64,000 bases of DNA. Source: GWE2-42-39 sp963662895 (lineage in GTDB: Bacteria; Bacteroidota; Bacteroidia; Bacteroidales; Prolixibacteraceae). The notes beneath the pieces were generated by a model, which searched no databases, was not told where the DNA came from, and was given only the letters and a program-made list of their open reading frames with translations. Below are positions 27,071 through 35,343 of this stretch, one piece after another (position 1 is the first letter of the stretch; each line of letters begins with the position of its first letter). The stretch spans positions 3,286,001 through 3,350,000 of the forward strand of contig OY759982.1 in assembly GCA_963662895.1 (NCBI GenBank), written 5' to 3'. The translations under genes were made by a program, and so were the position numbers.

Positions 27071-28027
27071 ATGAAAATTATAGTATTAGACGGATTTACT
27101 CTGAACCCGGGCGATCTTTCCTGGGAAATGCTTCAGCAATTAGGCTCCTGCCGTATTTTCGACCGCACACCTGCTAAAGAAATCCTGTTTCGAATTGGCG
27201 ATGCCGAAATTGTTCTGACTAATAAAGTGATCATCGACCGGTCTATTATTGAACAAGCCCCAGGTCTCAAATATATTGGAGTACTGGCTACCGGTTACAA
27301 TGTGGTTGATATTATTGCTGCTTCGGAAAAAGGGATCACGGCAACCAACATTCCTGCGTACAGTACTGACTCTGTAGCCCAGATGGTTTTTTCTCACATA
27401 CTGACATATTGTAACCAGGTAGAAATGCATACTGGTTCGGCCAAAAACGGAGAATGGACAAAATGTCCTGATTTTTCATATTCCCTTTCCCGGCAAACCG
27501 AAATAGCAGGCAAAACTATTGGCATTGTTGGCTTTGGACAGATTGGACAAAAAGTTGCACAAATTGCCCGTGCTTTTGGGATGAAAGTAATTTTCCATAA
27601 CCGCTCTGTGAAAAATATCCAGGAAGAAAACGTCAAACAAGTTTCGCTCGAGACCGTATTTTCGGAAAGCGATTTTATCAGCCTTAACTGTCCGCTTACG
27701 AATGAAAACCAGCAATTTGTAAATACTTCCCTTTTAGTAAAGATGAAACCATCGGCTATGCTCATTAATACAGGACGCGGTGGATTAATAAATGAAAATG
27801 ACCTGGCAACTGCCCTGAATTCCGGACAAATTGCTGCTGCCGGACTTGATGTGCTATCGTCCGAACCTCCGCAGGAAGATAACCCCTTGCTGACTGCAAA
27901 AAACTGTTTCATTACACCACATATTGCCTGGGCTAGCTATGAAGCACGCACCAGATTAATGGATATAGCAATTGAAAATATAAAGGCATTCATGGAAGGA
28001 ACCCCGCAAAATGTAGTGAACAAATAG
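27071..28027 (+). CDS. D-2-hydroxyacid dehydrogenase (NAD-dependent)
   Basis: 318 residues, complete. NAD-binding GIVGFGQIGQKVA (residues ~155-165), active-site Arg in NTGRGGLINE, Glu in VLSSEPP, and His in PHIAWASYEARTR: the Arg-Glu-His set of the family. Glycerate or hydroxypyruvate dehydrogenases are nearest in style. It follows the corrinoid operon by 100 bp on the same strand and may be cotranscribed, but no biochemical link is clear. Confidence 0.88.
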   Translation: MKIIVLDGFTLNPGDLSWEMLQQLGSCRIFDRTPAKEILFRIGDAEIVLTNKVIIDRSIIEQAPGLKYIGVLATGYNVVDIIAASEKGITATNIPAYSTDSVAQMVFSHILTYCNQVEMHTGSAKNGEWTKCPDFSYSLSRQTEIAGKTIGIVGFGQIGQKVAQIARAFGMKVIFHNRSVKNIQEENVKQVSLETVFSESDFISLNCPLTNENQQFVNTSLLVKMKPSAMLINTGRGGLINENDLATALNSGQIAAAGLDVLSSEPPQEDNPLLTAKNCFITPHIAWASYEARTRLMDIAIENIKAFMEGTPQNVVNK

Positions 28028-28166
28028 ATTGTTGATATTTGATGCCGGATACTCGACTCCTGTAATCTGAAAACTGAAACTGTACTTCCATTTTTTTTGC
28101 ATAATTTCTGAATAACTTTAAACGTTAAATTCGTATAACACTTTGTTAAACGATAAATTAAAGACT

Positions 28167-28646
28167 ATGAAACAGATAATTATTTTTATAGTACTAATAG
28201 CCATTGTCTCCCCAACATTTGCACAAAAGGAGAAAAAAGCAGAAAAAGAAAAGGAGATAAAAAACCTGATTGAAAGTACCCAATACCGGTTTGTTGCCAA
28301 AACGGCATTGCCAATGGGCGGAAACAGCATTAACCTGACCTCGGAATACGATCTGGTGGTCGACAGCATTCAAATAAAATCATTTCTGCCGTTCTTTGGC
28401 CGCGCTTATTATGCTGAGTATGGTCAAACCGACGGAGGAATAAAATTCGACAACAAGGCTGAAGAGTATTCCTCCATCTTCAATAAGAAGAAAAAAATAT
28501 ATCACATTACGATCAAAGTAAAAGGGAAAAGAGATATGTATCAGATTACTCTCGATGCCGGATTGTCGGGATATGCAACGTTAAGCATTATCTCCAACGA
28601 CAGGCAGAACATATCGTTCTATGGTACAATTGAAAAACCCGAATAA
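28167..28646 (+). CDS. DUF4251 family secreted protein
   Basis: 159 residues from ATG 28167 (an upstream TTG at 28143 is less likely). Signal peptide MKQIIIFIVLIAIVSPTFAQ, a Lys/Glu linker, then the DUF4251 pattern: YDLVVDSIQIKSFLPFFGRAY, DGGIKFDNKAEEY, and the final YATLSIISNDRQNISFYGTI. These are small beta-barrel-like periplasmic proteins of Bacteroidota with no known function. Confidence 0.85.
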   Translation: MKQIIIFIVLIAIVSPTFAQKEKKAEKEKEIKNLIESTQYRFVAKTALPMGGNSINLTSEYDLVVDSIQIKSFLPFFGRAYYAEYGQTDGGIKFDNKAEEYSSIFNKKKKIYHITIKVKGKRDMYQITLDAGLSGYATLSIISNDRQNISFYGTIEKPE

Positions 28647-29083
28647 AAAGAACTTACTCCTCTTGACATCCCTGGCTTTTGGAAATTTGATGCGCTGTGC
28701 GTGCCTGCATAAATTTATACACGTGCGGGAGTAAATCGCCATAAGTACGTAAATTTTCATACGTATGGAAACACAACGGCACACGTATGCAGGCAGTACT
28801 TACAGTGTGTGAAAATTTCATTACACACGCAGGCTGATTTAACTACACACGTGTGCAGACTTTGACCGTCTTTTCCAAGATCTATCGAAAGCAACTGGTA
28901 GCTGATGCGGACAGAACTTCCCCCCCTCCTACGCCGGAAACTTCAGACAAGATAAGGTCATGGTGGATTTTGCTATACTTGCCATTGCTCTTAATCTTTC
29001 AAATTTAGCCCGAAAAATGTCCGAACCGGACAAAAATCGCCGGAATACAACCCCAATACTGCATTTTTTTCTGGTACCGATTG

Positions 29084-29167
29084 TTATGTATCGAATAAGA
29101 CGATTAAAAAGACACCTGCTATCATAACACACAAAAAAACGAAGCCGATTAAAATATTTTTTTTCAT
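29084..29167 (-). CDS. Possible 27-residue membrane peptide
   Basis: ATG 29167 to TAA 29084-29086. The sequence begins MKKNILIGFVFLCVMIAGV and continues with hydrophobic residues to FDT: one transmembrane helix with positive-inside charge. No Shine-Dalgarno and no neighbour to support it; it could equally be the leftover signal anchor of a lost gene. Confidence 0.25.
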   Translation of the reverse strand: MKKNILIGFVFLCVMIAGVFLIVLFDT

Positions 29168-29248
29168 AGCAGCCAGTAATTATTTTGACATACAAGTTAG
29201 CTCCCAAATCTCAAATAATGGTCAGGGAACTCAGATCCATATACCTAT

Positions 29249-29363
29249 CAGTCTAATGACAGACACCCTATCAGTCTAATGACAGACACCCTATCAGCCT
29301 AATGACAGACACCCTATCAGCCTAATGACAGACACCCTATCAGCCTAATGATAGACAATGTCT
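29249..29363. repeat. 23-bp tandem repeat, about five copies
   Basis: Units start at 29249, 29272, 29295, 29318 and 29341; each begins CAGTCTAATGACAGACACCC or a variant with CAGCC. Copies 1-2 carry T and copies 3-5 carry C at position 4; copy 5 is degenerate after position 11. Just after the array (29361-29374) the repeat's start occurs in reverse orientation, so the last unit can fold into a hairpin. Confidence 0.9.
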
Positions 29364-29393
29364 CATTAGACTGCAGGAGTACCCGGTATTTTA

Positions 29394-29600
29394 TTATACC
29401 GTTACATTCAACACATAGTCGAAGGTATACGTACGTGGCTCCTTTAATAACGTACTGGTCGAAAACTGCGTGCAGACGCTCAGCCTATAATCGCCGGCGG
29501 GCAAACCGGCGGGTACGATGAATGTAATTTTCGATGGGTCGTTGACCAGGAGGGAAGTTTGGGGTATAACTGTCACTTCGCTTGTATCCTGATTGATATG
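29394..29600 (-). pseudogene. Remnant of a DUF4469 protein (C-terminal end)
   Basis: Minus-strand frame, open only from after a TAG to TAA at 29394-29396. It includes SLLVNDPSKITFIVPAGLPA, then DYRLSVCTQF, LLKEPRTYTFDYVLNV: the characteristic C-terminal Ig-like domain (DUF4469) found after an HU-like DNA-binding domain in Bacteroidota. The HU part and half of the Ig domain are absent, so it is a decayed fragment. Confidence 0.6.
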
Positions 29601-29947
29601 GCGCTATGCAAGCAGGTTGAAGAGATTGCTTCTCCCGTTGCCTATAACAGATTTTATCAAAAGTTTATATATGAGGTAAATACAAAACATCATTTTTTCA
29701 GCATTTCATCATTTCCTGCCATACAACTGCACTACTTTTTTTAACGAACTACCGTGGCCGGGGTTATTCCGTTTGCATTCACCCCCGGGGTTGCGTTCGT
29801 ACCTCACTTACCCCGGGTTATTTATGTATGTTCCCCTTCAGGGACAGCAAGTTCCATCGGACAAAGGGCAATTCCCCTTAAACGGAGAAGTCATCAAACT
29901 CCTCAAACGCTCCGCCTCAAATCAAACAGGCCTCAGACCATCAACCC

Positions 29948-30032
29948 TTTTTGTCACCCTGAATAAGCGAAGGATCTCATTGACAGAGTTATAAAGGGAC
30001 AAATCCTTCTCTGGGTTCAGGATGACAAAAAA
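29948..30032. repeat. 85-bp imperfect inverted repeat, probably dispersed (REP/MITE-like)
   Basis: Outer arms TTTTTGTCACCCTGAA (29948-29963) and TTCAGGATGACAAAAAA (30016-30032) are near complements; inner arms GAAGGAT (29969-29975) and ATCCTTC (30003-30009) also pair. The layout, with GTCA.CCTGA and GAAGGAT, is like short repeats scattered between genes in many Bacteroidota genomes. Only one copy is in the window. Confidence 0.65.
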
Positions 30033-30128
30033 GAAAAAAAGCCATCGTTTCGTTATAAAATAAGCTGGGGGGGGGGAGTGGTATTTTTTCAGGAAAGGCC
30101 ACAATGCCCAGGCTGTTTCCGCCTAAGG

Positions 30129-30162
30129 AAAAAAACAAGGCTGTCCTTTTTTGGACAGCCTT
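30129..30162 (-). terminator. Intrinsic terminator of the ferredoxin gene
   Basis: Perfect 10-bp stem (AAGGCTGTCC at 30137-30146 with GGACAGCCTT at 30153-30162) and a 6-nt loop; on the minus strand a T-run (A-run at 30129-30135) follows. It lies 25 bp beyond the ferredoxin stop. Confidence 0.85.
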
Positions 30163-30187
30163 ATTAAAATTTTTTAATATACCAACA

Positions 30188-30364
30188 CTATGAACCTGAA
30201 CCAGCACTAATAGCATCAACAGGGCATACTTCGGCACAAGAACCACAATCTGTACATAAATCACCATCGATGTTATAAATCTCGCCTTCATTAATTGCAT
30301 CAACCGGGCACTCATCAAGGCAAGTTCCGCATGCAATGCATTCGTCTGAAATTACATAAGCCAT
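30188..30364 (-). CDS. 2[4Fe-4S] ferredoxin
   Basis: 58 residues, ATG 30362-30364 to TAG 30188-30190. Two classic clusters: CIACGTCLDECP and CTDCGSCAEVCP, each C-x2-C-x2-C-x3-C-P, followed by VDAI repeats. A clostridial-type low-potential electron carrier, standard in anaerobes. It stands alone with its own terminator. The short length made it easy to miss, but the assignment is certain. Confidence 0.95.
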   Translation of the reverse strand: MAYVISDECIACGTCLDECPVDAINEGEIYNIDGDLCTDCGSCAEVCPVDAISAGSGS

Positions 30365-30469
30365 AATTCGTTGTTTTGAGTTAAAATATTAATTGCAAAA
30401 GTAAAAAGTTTGATAAAAATACAAATACTAAACCAAAATTTAATTGTACCCGATAACTAAAAGTCAGAT

Positions 30470-31114
30470 TTATTTACTTTTCAAATTCTTATAATATAAG
30501 CATATATTGTTTAGTCCGCATTTATTACATTTAGGATTTCGTGCCAGGCACACATACCGTCCATGTAAAATCAGCCAATGGTGCCCCAGGGGAACTAATT
30601 CTTCAGGAAAATATTTCATCAACTGTTTTTCGGTTTCCAATGGCGTTCTCGCATTTGTTGTCAATCCAATACGTGCTGCCACCCTAAAAACATGCGTATC
30701 AACAGCCATTGCAGGTTTATTATAAACCACCGAAGCAATTACATTTGCAGTTTTCCTCCCCACTCCGGGTAGCTTTTGCAGTTCAGTAACATCATCGGGG
30801 ACAACCCCTCCAAACTTTTCAACCAACATTTTTGCCATACCCACCAAATGTTTCGATTTATTGTTTGGATACGAACAAGTCTTAATATAATCATAAATCT
30901 CTACCGGTTCAGCTTCAGCCATCTTGTCAGCAGTAGGATAGCACTTCAATAAATCAGGAGTAATCTGATTAACCCGTTTATCAGTACATTGAGCCGAAAG
31001 GATCACTGCCACCAATAATTCAAACGGAGTTCCGTATTCGAGTTCTGTCTCTGCAACCGGCATTTCTTTCTGAAACCAGGCAATTACCTTTTCGAACAAT
31101 TCCTTTTTATTCAT
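30470..31114 (-). CDS. nth: Endonuclease III (DNA glycosylase/AP lyase)
   Basis: 214 residues, full length. Helix-hairpin-helix LPGVGRKTANVI with the catalytic Lys in it, catalytic Asp in AVDTHVFRVA, and the C-terminal [4Fe-4S] loop C-x6-C-x2-C-x5-C (CLARNPKCNKCGLNNIC). Removes oxidised pyrimidines from DNA and cuts the backbone. Divergent from the histidine kinase gene with a 180-bp gap. Confidence 0.95.
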   Translation of the reverse strand: MNKKELFEKVIAWFQKEMPVAETELEYGTPFELLVAVILSAQCTDKRVNQITPDLLKCYPTADKMAEAEPVEIYDYIKTCSYPNNKSKHLVGMAKMLVEKFGGVVPDDVTELQKLPGVGRKTANVIASVVYNKPAMAVDTHVFRVAARIGLTTNARTPLETEKQLMKYFPEELVPLGHHWLILHGRYVCLARNPKCNKCGLNNICLYYKNLKSK

Positions 31115-31293
31115 AAATTAAGTTTTTCACCCCTTGTAAAAATACAGTTTACACCCAGATTGGCAAGCATATAATCAAAATTAATTACCAGAACATTAAG
31201 GTTTCAGAATCTCCTTTCATTAATAATGAAATAGTTGAAAGAAACTCTATATTTTTTTACTTTTACTCATCAAAAGTTCAAATCGAATCTAAA

Positions 31294-33375
31294 ATGAAGA
31301 AACGCCTGATATATTTTGTACTCATTACTATTCTCAATTTTATGATATATCAGGTTGTCCGTTCAGCACCATCTTCTGAACGAAAGATCTATTTCAAAAA
31401 TAATGTAATTGATACGCTCCAATTCAGAGAAGACCTGAAATATTTCAATGAATTGAATAAACGCAATTATGACAGTTTATTAATTGAAGGGCACAACCTC
31501 CTTGAACAATCTGAACCTCTGAATTTCAAGTGGGGATTGTTTATCTCAAATTTCGAAATTTCGTTTGCATACCTGAAACTTGGGAATTTAGATTCTGCCA
31601 TGCACTATGCAAACAGCACGATGCTCATTGCACAAAATGACAGTACCCCGGAATGGCTTGCAAATAGTCATAAACGTTTGGGAACATGTTATGAAGCGAT
31701 GAATAATTTTGGAGAAGCAATCTTCCATTATATAGAATGTGAAAAAATCGCAAGATCCAATAACTTAAATGAGCTTGTTATTGACATTCTGAACTCAAAA
31801 GGTATTCTCTATCGAAAAATGAAGGACTACAGAACCGCTCTCGATCATTTTAATTCGATCCTAAACGAATTTTCCGGGTCTTTATCAAACTTCGATCGGT
31901 TCAGGGTAACAAACAATATTGCAAATGTATATTACGACAAAAAATTATACAATCAGGCTTTAAAATCCTTTAATAAAGCCAAGGATTATGCGTTGGCAAC
32001 CGGAGATTCTATCAATATCTCGCTGGTTAATCAAAATTTGGGAAATGTTTTTTTTCAACAAAACCAGCTTGATAAAGCGGAAAAATACATTTTGGAGTCA
32101 CTCCGGTATTTTGAAAAATCAAACGAAAAAGCAACACAGGAAAGGCTTTATCGAACTATGGGAAGCATTCAGACACAAAAAAAAAGGTTTGCCGAAGCTG
32201 AAAAATACTTTTTAAAGTCTATAAAACTGGCCCAACAGTTAGAAAATATGAGAACCATTGGATTGAACTACCATAATATGGCAACGACCTTCCAGATGTG
32301 GAGAAAAAGCGATCCATCCAATCTTGATTTATATTTAAAAGAAAATAATTGTCTGCGTGGGGAATTAATCTACAAGGATAGCTTATATCTCACTGAAAGC
32401 ACAGAAAAAATTCATGAACTCGAGAAAAAATACGAAACGGAAAAAAAGAACAACCAGATTGCATTACTCGAAAAAGAAGCAGAAATACAAAAAAGCAGAC
32501 AAATGCTTCTTTATGTTGGGATGGGGATTTTGATTCTGATAATGGGAATTTTGGCTGTATTGTTCCAATATGTAAAAAAAACGAATAACTCATTACTTGT
32601 AAAAACTCAACGAATAGAATCCCAAAAAAAACAAATTCAGACACAAAACGATCAACTGGAAAAATCAATTAACACGCAAAATAAATTATTCAGCATTATC
32701 GCTCACGACCTCAGAAGCCCGCTTGCTTCCATTTCAACTATCGGGGTTTTACTGAAAGTAGCTTTTGAACAAAAAAGTATCAGTGAGGCTAATAAATTAG
32801 TACTAAAACTTGAACAAAGGAACAAGCAGGTGCTACAGTTAACTGATAATCTACTGAACTGGGCAAGTTCTCAAACTGGCAAAATAATATTTATACCTGA
32901 AAAATGCAGTCTGGATGTCCTCCTTGAGGAATCGGTTTCGGTATTTGAAGAAACCACAAACCAGAAGAACATTGATATCAAGATAAAAACATCGGCTGAC
33001 TCGGATATTTTTATTGATAGCATCACCATTAAAACTGTTTTCAGGAACCTGATTAATAACGCGATAAAATATACCCACCAGGGAGGAACTGTAACCATCA
33101 GCCATTTTATTGAAAACAGAGAGGCCATCGTTAAAATATCGGATACAGGTATTGGTATTCCGAAATATATTCAGAACATTATTTTTGAGGTAACTGACAA
33201 AAAACAGCAACCCGGCACTCTGGGAGAAAAAAGCTCAGGGCTCGGACTGGTCGTCTGTAAAGAATTTGTTGAACGTAACAATGGCCGTATCTGGCTTACC
33301 AGCGTCGAGGGAAAGGGAAGCGATTTTTTTGTTGCCCTTCCTCTTTTCAAAACCAGTCTTGATACAAACGTATAA
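31294..33375 (+). CDS. TPR-containing sensor histidine kinase
   Basis: 693 residues. Signal/anchor segment at the N-terminus, TPR repeats (~75-345; e.g. GEAIFHYIECEKIA, DKAEKYILESLRYF), helical linker, one membrane segment (MLLYVGMGILILIMGILAVL, ~403-425), coiled coil, dimerisation/His box FSIIAHDLRSPLASI, N-box NNAIKYTHQGG, G boxes SDTGIGIP and SSGLGLVV. The sensor TPR domain is thus periplasmic, the kinase cytoplasmic. No response regulator is adjacent (a lone LytTR one lies at 21398 but 9 kb away). Confidence 0.92.
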   Translation: MKKRLIYFVLITILNFMIYQVVRSAPSSERKIYFKNNVIDTLQFREDLKYFNELNKRNYDSLLIEGHNLLEQSEPLNFKWGLFISNFEISFAYLKLGNLDSAMHYANSTMLIAQNDSTPEWLANSHKRLGTCYEAMNNFGEAIFHYIECEKIARSNNLNELVIDILNSKGILYRKMKDYRTALDHFNSILNEFSGSLSNFDRFRVTNNIANVYYDKKLYNQALKSFNKAKDYALATGDSINISLVNQNLGNVFFQQNQLDKAEKYILESLRYFEKSNEKATQERLYRTMGSIQTQKKRFAEAEKYFLKSIKLAQQLENMRTIGLNYHNMATTFQMWRKSDPSNLDLYLKENNCLRGELIYKDSLYLTESTEKIHELEKKYETEKKNNQIALLEKEAEIQKSRQMLLYVGMGILILIMGILAVLFQYVKKTNNSLLVKTQRIESQKKQIQTQNDQLEKSINTQNKLFSIIAHDLRSPLASISTIGVLLKVAFEQKSISEANKLVLKLEQRNKQVLQLTDNLLNWASSQTGKIIFIPEKCSLDVLLEESVSVFEETTNQKNIDIKIKTSADSDIFIDSITIKTVFRNLINNAIKYTHQGGTVTISHFIENREAIVKISDTGIGIPKYIQNIIFEVTDKKQQPGTLGEKSSGLGLVVCKEFVERNNGRIWLTSVEGKGSDFFVALPLFKTSLDTNV

Positions 33376-33462
33376 CAGGGATATTTACCAATTTTTGCAT
33401 TCACACACGAAGCAGAGAATACGGTTATACCGAATATTGTTATTTTTGCAAAAAAAATTGCA

Positions 33463-35325
33463 ATGACCCCGTACTTACAGGCAGAAAACTTATCAAAACG
33501 TTACGGCGACCAGATATTGTTCCGGAATATTTCATTTACCATTTCTCAAAAACGAAAGGTTGCCCTGATTGCAAAAAACGGAATTGGAAAGACCTCGTTG
33601 ATGGAATTACTGGCAGGTAACGACACCCCGGATTCAGGAAAAATTACCATCACGAACAACCTAAAAACAGGATACCTGCGACAAAGCCCCGTTTTAAATC
33701 TCGACGGGACTATATTTAGCGAAGTATTTCGTTCGAACAACGAAAAACTTCATATCATCAGTAATTTTGAAGAAGCTGTTATTCAAAAAAATAAAGAAGC
33801 TATTACCCGTTATACCGATTTAATGGACAAACATAACGCGTGGGATTTCGAAGTAAAAATAAAACAAATATTAACGCAACTAAAAATTACAGAATACAAT
33901 CAAAAAATCGGGGAACTTTCGGGTGGACAACAAAAACGCATCGCGTTGGCAAATGTTCTTATCAACGAACCGGATATCCTGTTTTTAGATGAACCGACCA
34001 ACCATCTTGATCTGGAGATGATCGAATGGCTCGAAAACTATCTCGAAAAAACCAATTGTACTTTGTTCATGGTTACCCACGACCGTTATTTTCTCGACCG
34101 TGTTTGCGACGAAATACTTGAAATGGATGCCAACTCGATATACCGCTACAAAGGTAATTATTCCTATTTCCTGGAAAAACGCGCCGAACGTATGGAAATG
34201 TTACAGGCAGGTATCGATAAAGCTAAAAACCTCTTGCGTACTGAACTTGAATGGGCCCGACGAATGCCCCAGGCCCGGGGTCACAAATCGAAATACCGGA
34301 TGGAGCAGGTCGAAGAATTAAAATCAATGGCTTCGGTAAACCTCAATACAAAAGAAATTGATCTGGGATTTCAACCGGTACGCACAGGTAAAAAAATTGC
34401 AGATATTGAAAACATCAGTAAAAGTTTTGGCGATTTATGCCTGATTAAAAATTTCAGCTACAAATTTGCACGATATGAGAAAGTAGGTATCGTAGGAAAA
34501 AACGGGACTGGGAAATCAACTTTTCTGAACCTCATCGCAGGCCACCTGCAACCTGATGAGGGCTCGATTGAACTTGGACAAACCATCCGGCTGAGCTATT
34601 ACAAACAGGAAGGTATTAATTTTAACCCCAGCGACAAAGTGATTGATGCTGTAAAAAAAATTGCAGAAGTAGTCCATTTCGACAACGGCAAAAGTTTCAC
34701 TGCATCACAACTACTGACCCATTTTTTATTTCCTCCGGATGTCCAGTATAACCTGATTGAAAAGCTGAGCGGAGGGGAAAAACGCCGGTTGTATTTATGC
34801 ACGATACTAATGCAAAACCCCAACTTTTTGATCCTTGATGAACCCACCAACGACCTGGATATTTTAACGTTGAATATTCTGGAAGACTACCTGGTCAACT
34901 TTAAAGGCTCGGTAATCATTGTTTCCCACGACCGTTATTTTATGGATAAAATAGTGGACCACCTGTTTATCTTCGATGGAAACGGAAATATCAAGGACTT
35001 CCCGGGGAATTATACCATCTATAGAAACAAACAGATGGATGAAGAACAAAAAGAAAAAACGGCAACTGTTTCACCACCTTCGGGCAATAAGAACAAACCT
35101 AAAAACCGCGAACAAAAACTCAGCTTTAACGAAAAACGCGAATTCGAACAACTGGAAAACGAAATAGCGGCCCTGGAAAACGAAAAAAAGGAAATTGAAC
35201 TCGCTTTAAACTCAGGCGAACTATCGCACGAAGAACTCATAACCCAATCGAAACGCTTTTCCGAAATTTCAGGAATACTGGACAAAAAAGAAATGCGCTG
35301 GCTGGAACTAAGTGAGAAACAATGA
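33463..35325 (+). CDS. ABC-F family ATPase (Uup-like)
   Basis: 620 residues, two nucleotide-binding domains and no membrane segments. Domain 1: AKNGIGKTS (Walker A), LSGGQQKR, LFLDEPTNHLD. Domain 2: GKNGTGKST, LSGGEKRR, LILDEPTNDLD. Between them is the ABC-F linker (residues ~235-300, with RMPQARGHKSKYRMEQV). The C-terminal ~80 residues are a coiled coil as in Uup, which is thought to bind DNA or the ribosome. It may help ribosomes or resolve DNA structures; target-site resistance cannot be inferred. Confidence 0.92.
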   Translation: MTPYLQAENLSKRYGDQILFRNISFTISQKRKVALIAKNGIGKTSLMELLAGNDTPDSGKITITNNLKTGYLRQSPVLNLDGTIFSEVFRSNNEKLHIISNFEEAVIQKNKEAITRYTDLMDKHNAWDFEVKIKQILTQLKITEYNQKIGELSGGQQKRIALANVLINEPDILFLDEPTNHLDLEMIEWLENYLEKTNCTLFMVTHDRYFLDRVCDEILEMDANSIYRYKGNYSYFLEKRAERMEMLQAGIDKAKNLLRTELEWARRMPQARGHKSKYRMEQVEELKSMASVNLNTKEIDLGFQPVRTGKKIADIENISKSFGDLCLIKNFSYKFARYEKVGIVGKNGTGKSTFLNLIAGHLQPDEGSIELGQTIRLSYYKQEGINFNPSDKVIDAVKKIAEVVHFDNGKSFTASQLLTHFLFPPDVQYNLIEKLSGGEKRRLYLCTILMQNPNFLILDEPTNDLDILTLNILEDYLVNFKGSVIIVSHDRYFMDKIVDHLFIFDGNGNIKDFPGNYTIYRNKQMDEEQKEKTATVSPPSGNKNKPKNREQKLSFNEKREFEQLENEIAALENEKKEIELALNSGELSHEELITQSKRFSEISGILDKKEMRWLELSEKQ

Positions 35326-35343
35326 CATCAAAATTATGTTTTG

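Larger units (their letters stand above)
28647..30128. other. Long gene-poor region with repeats and gene remnants
   Basis: About 1.5 kb with no intact gene apart from a possible 27-residue frame. Contents, left to right: a stretch rich in CACGTG/ACACACG palindromes (28720-28860), the small frame 29084-29167, a 23-bp tandem repeat (29249-29363), a DUF4469 remnant (29394-29600), several CCCCGG-rich motifs (29758-29830), an 85-bp inverted repeat (29948-30032) and G10 at 30067-30076. Frames of 60-90 codons here lack family character. Confidence 0.6.

Noticed and set aside
28929..29207. 92-codon minus-strand frame
   Set aside because: Alternative start, Cys/Arg-rich composition of a shadow frame, covers the better 27-residue frame in another phase.
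29249..29363. CRISPR array
   Set aside because: Units are directly adjacent with no unique spacers; this is a plain tandem repeat and no cas genes are present.
29754..29994. Two overlapping frames of 70-73 codons
   Set aside because: They cover a CCCCGG-rich repeat and part of the 85-bp inverted repeat; proline/serine-rich translation without protein character.
31294..33375. Hybrid two-component system controlling the carbohydrate loci
   Set aside because: The kinase lacks receiver and AraC domains and is more than 10 kb from the loci; the loci have their own sigma/FecR pair.
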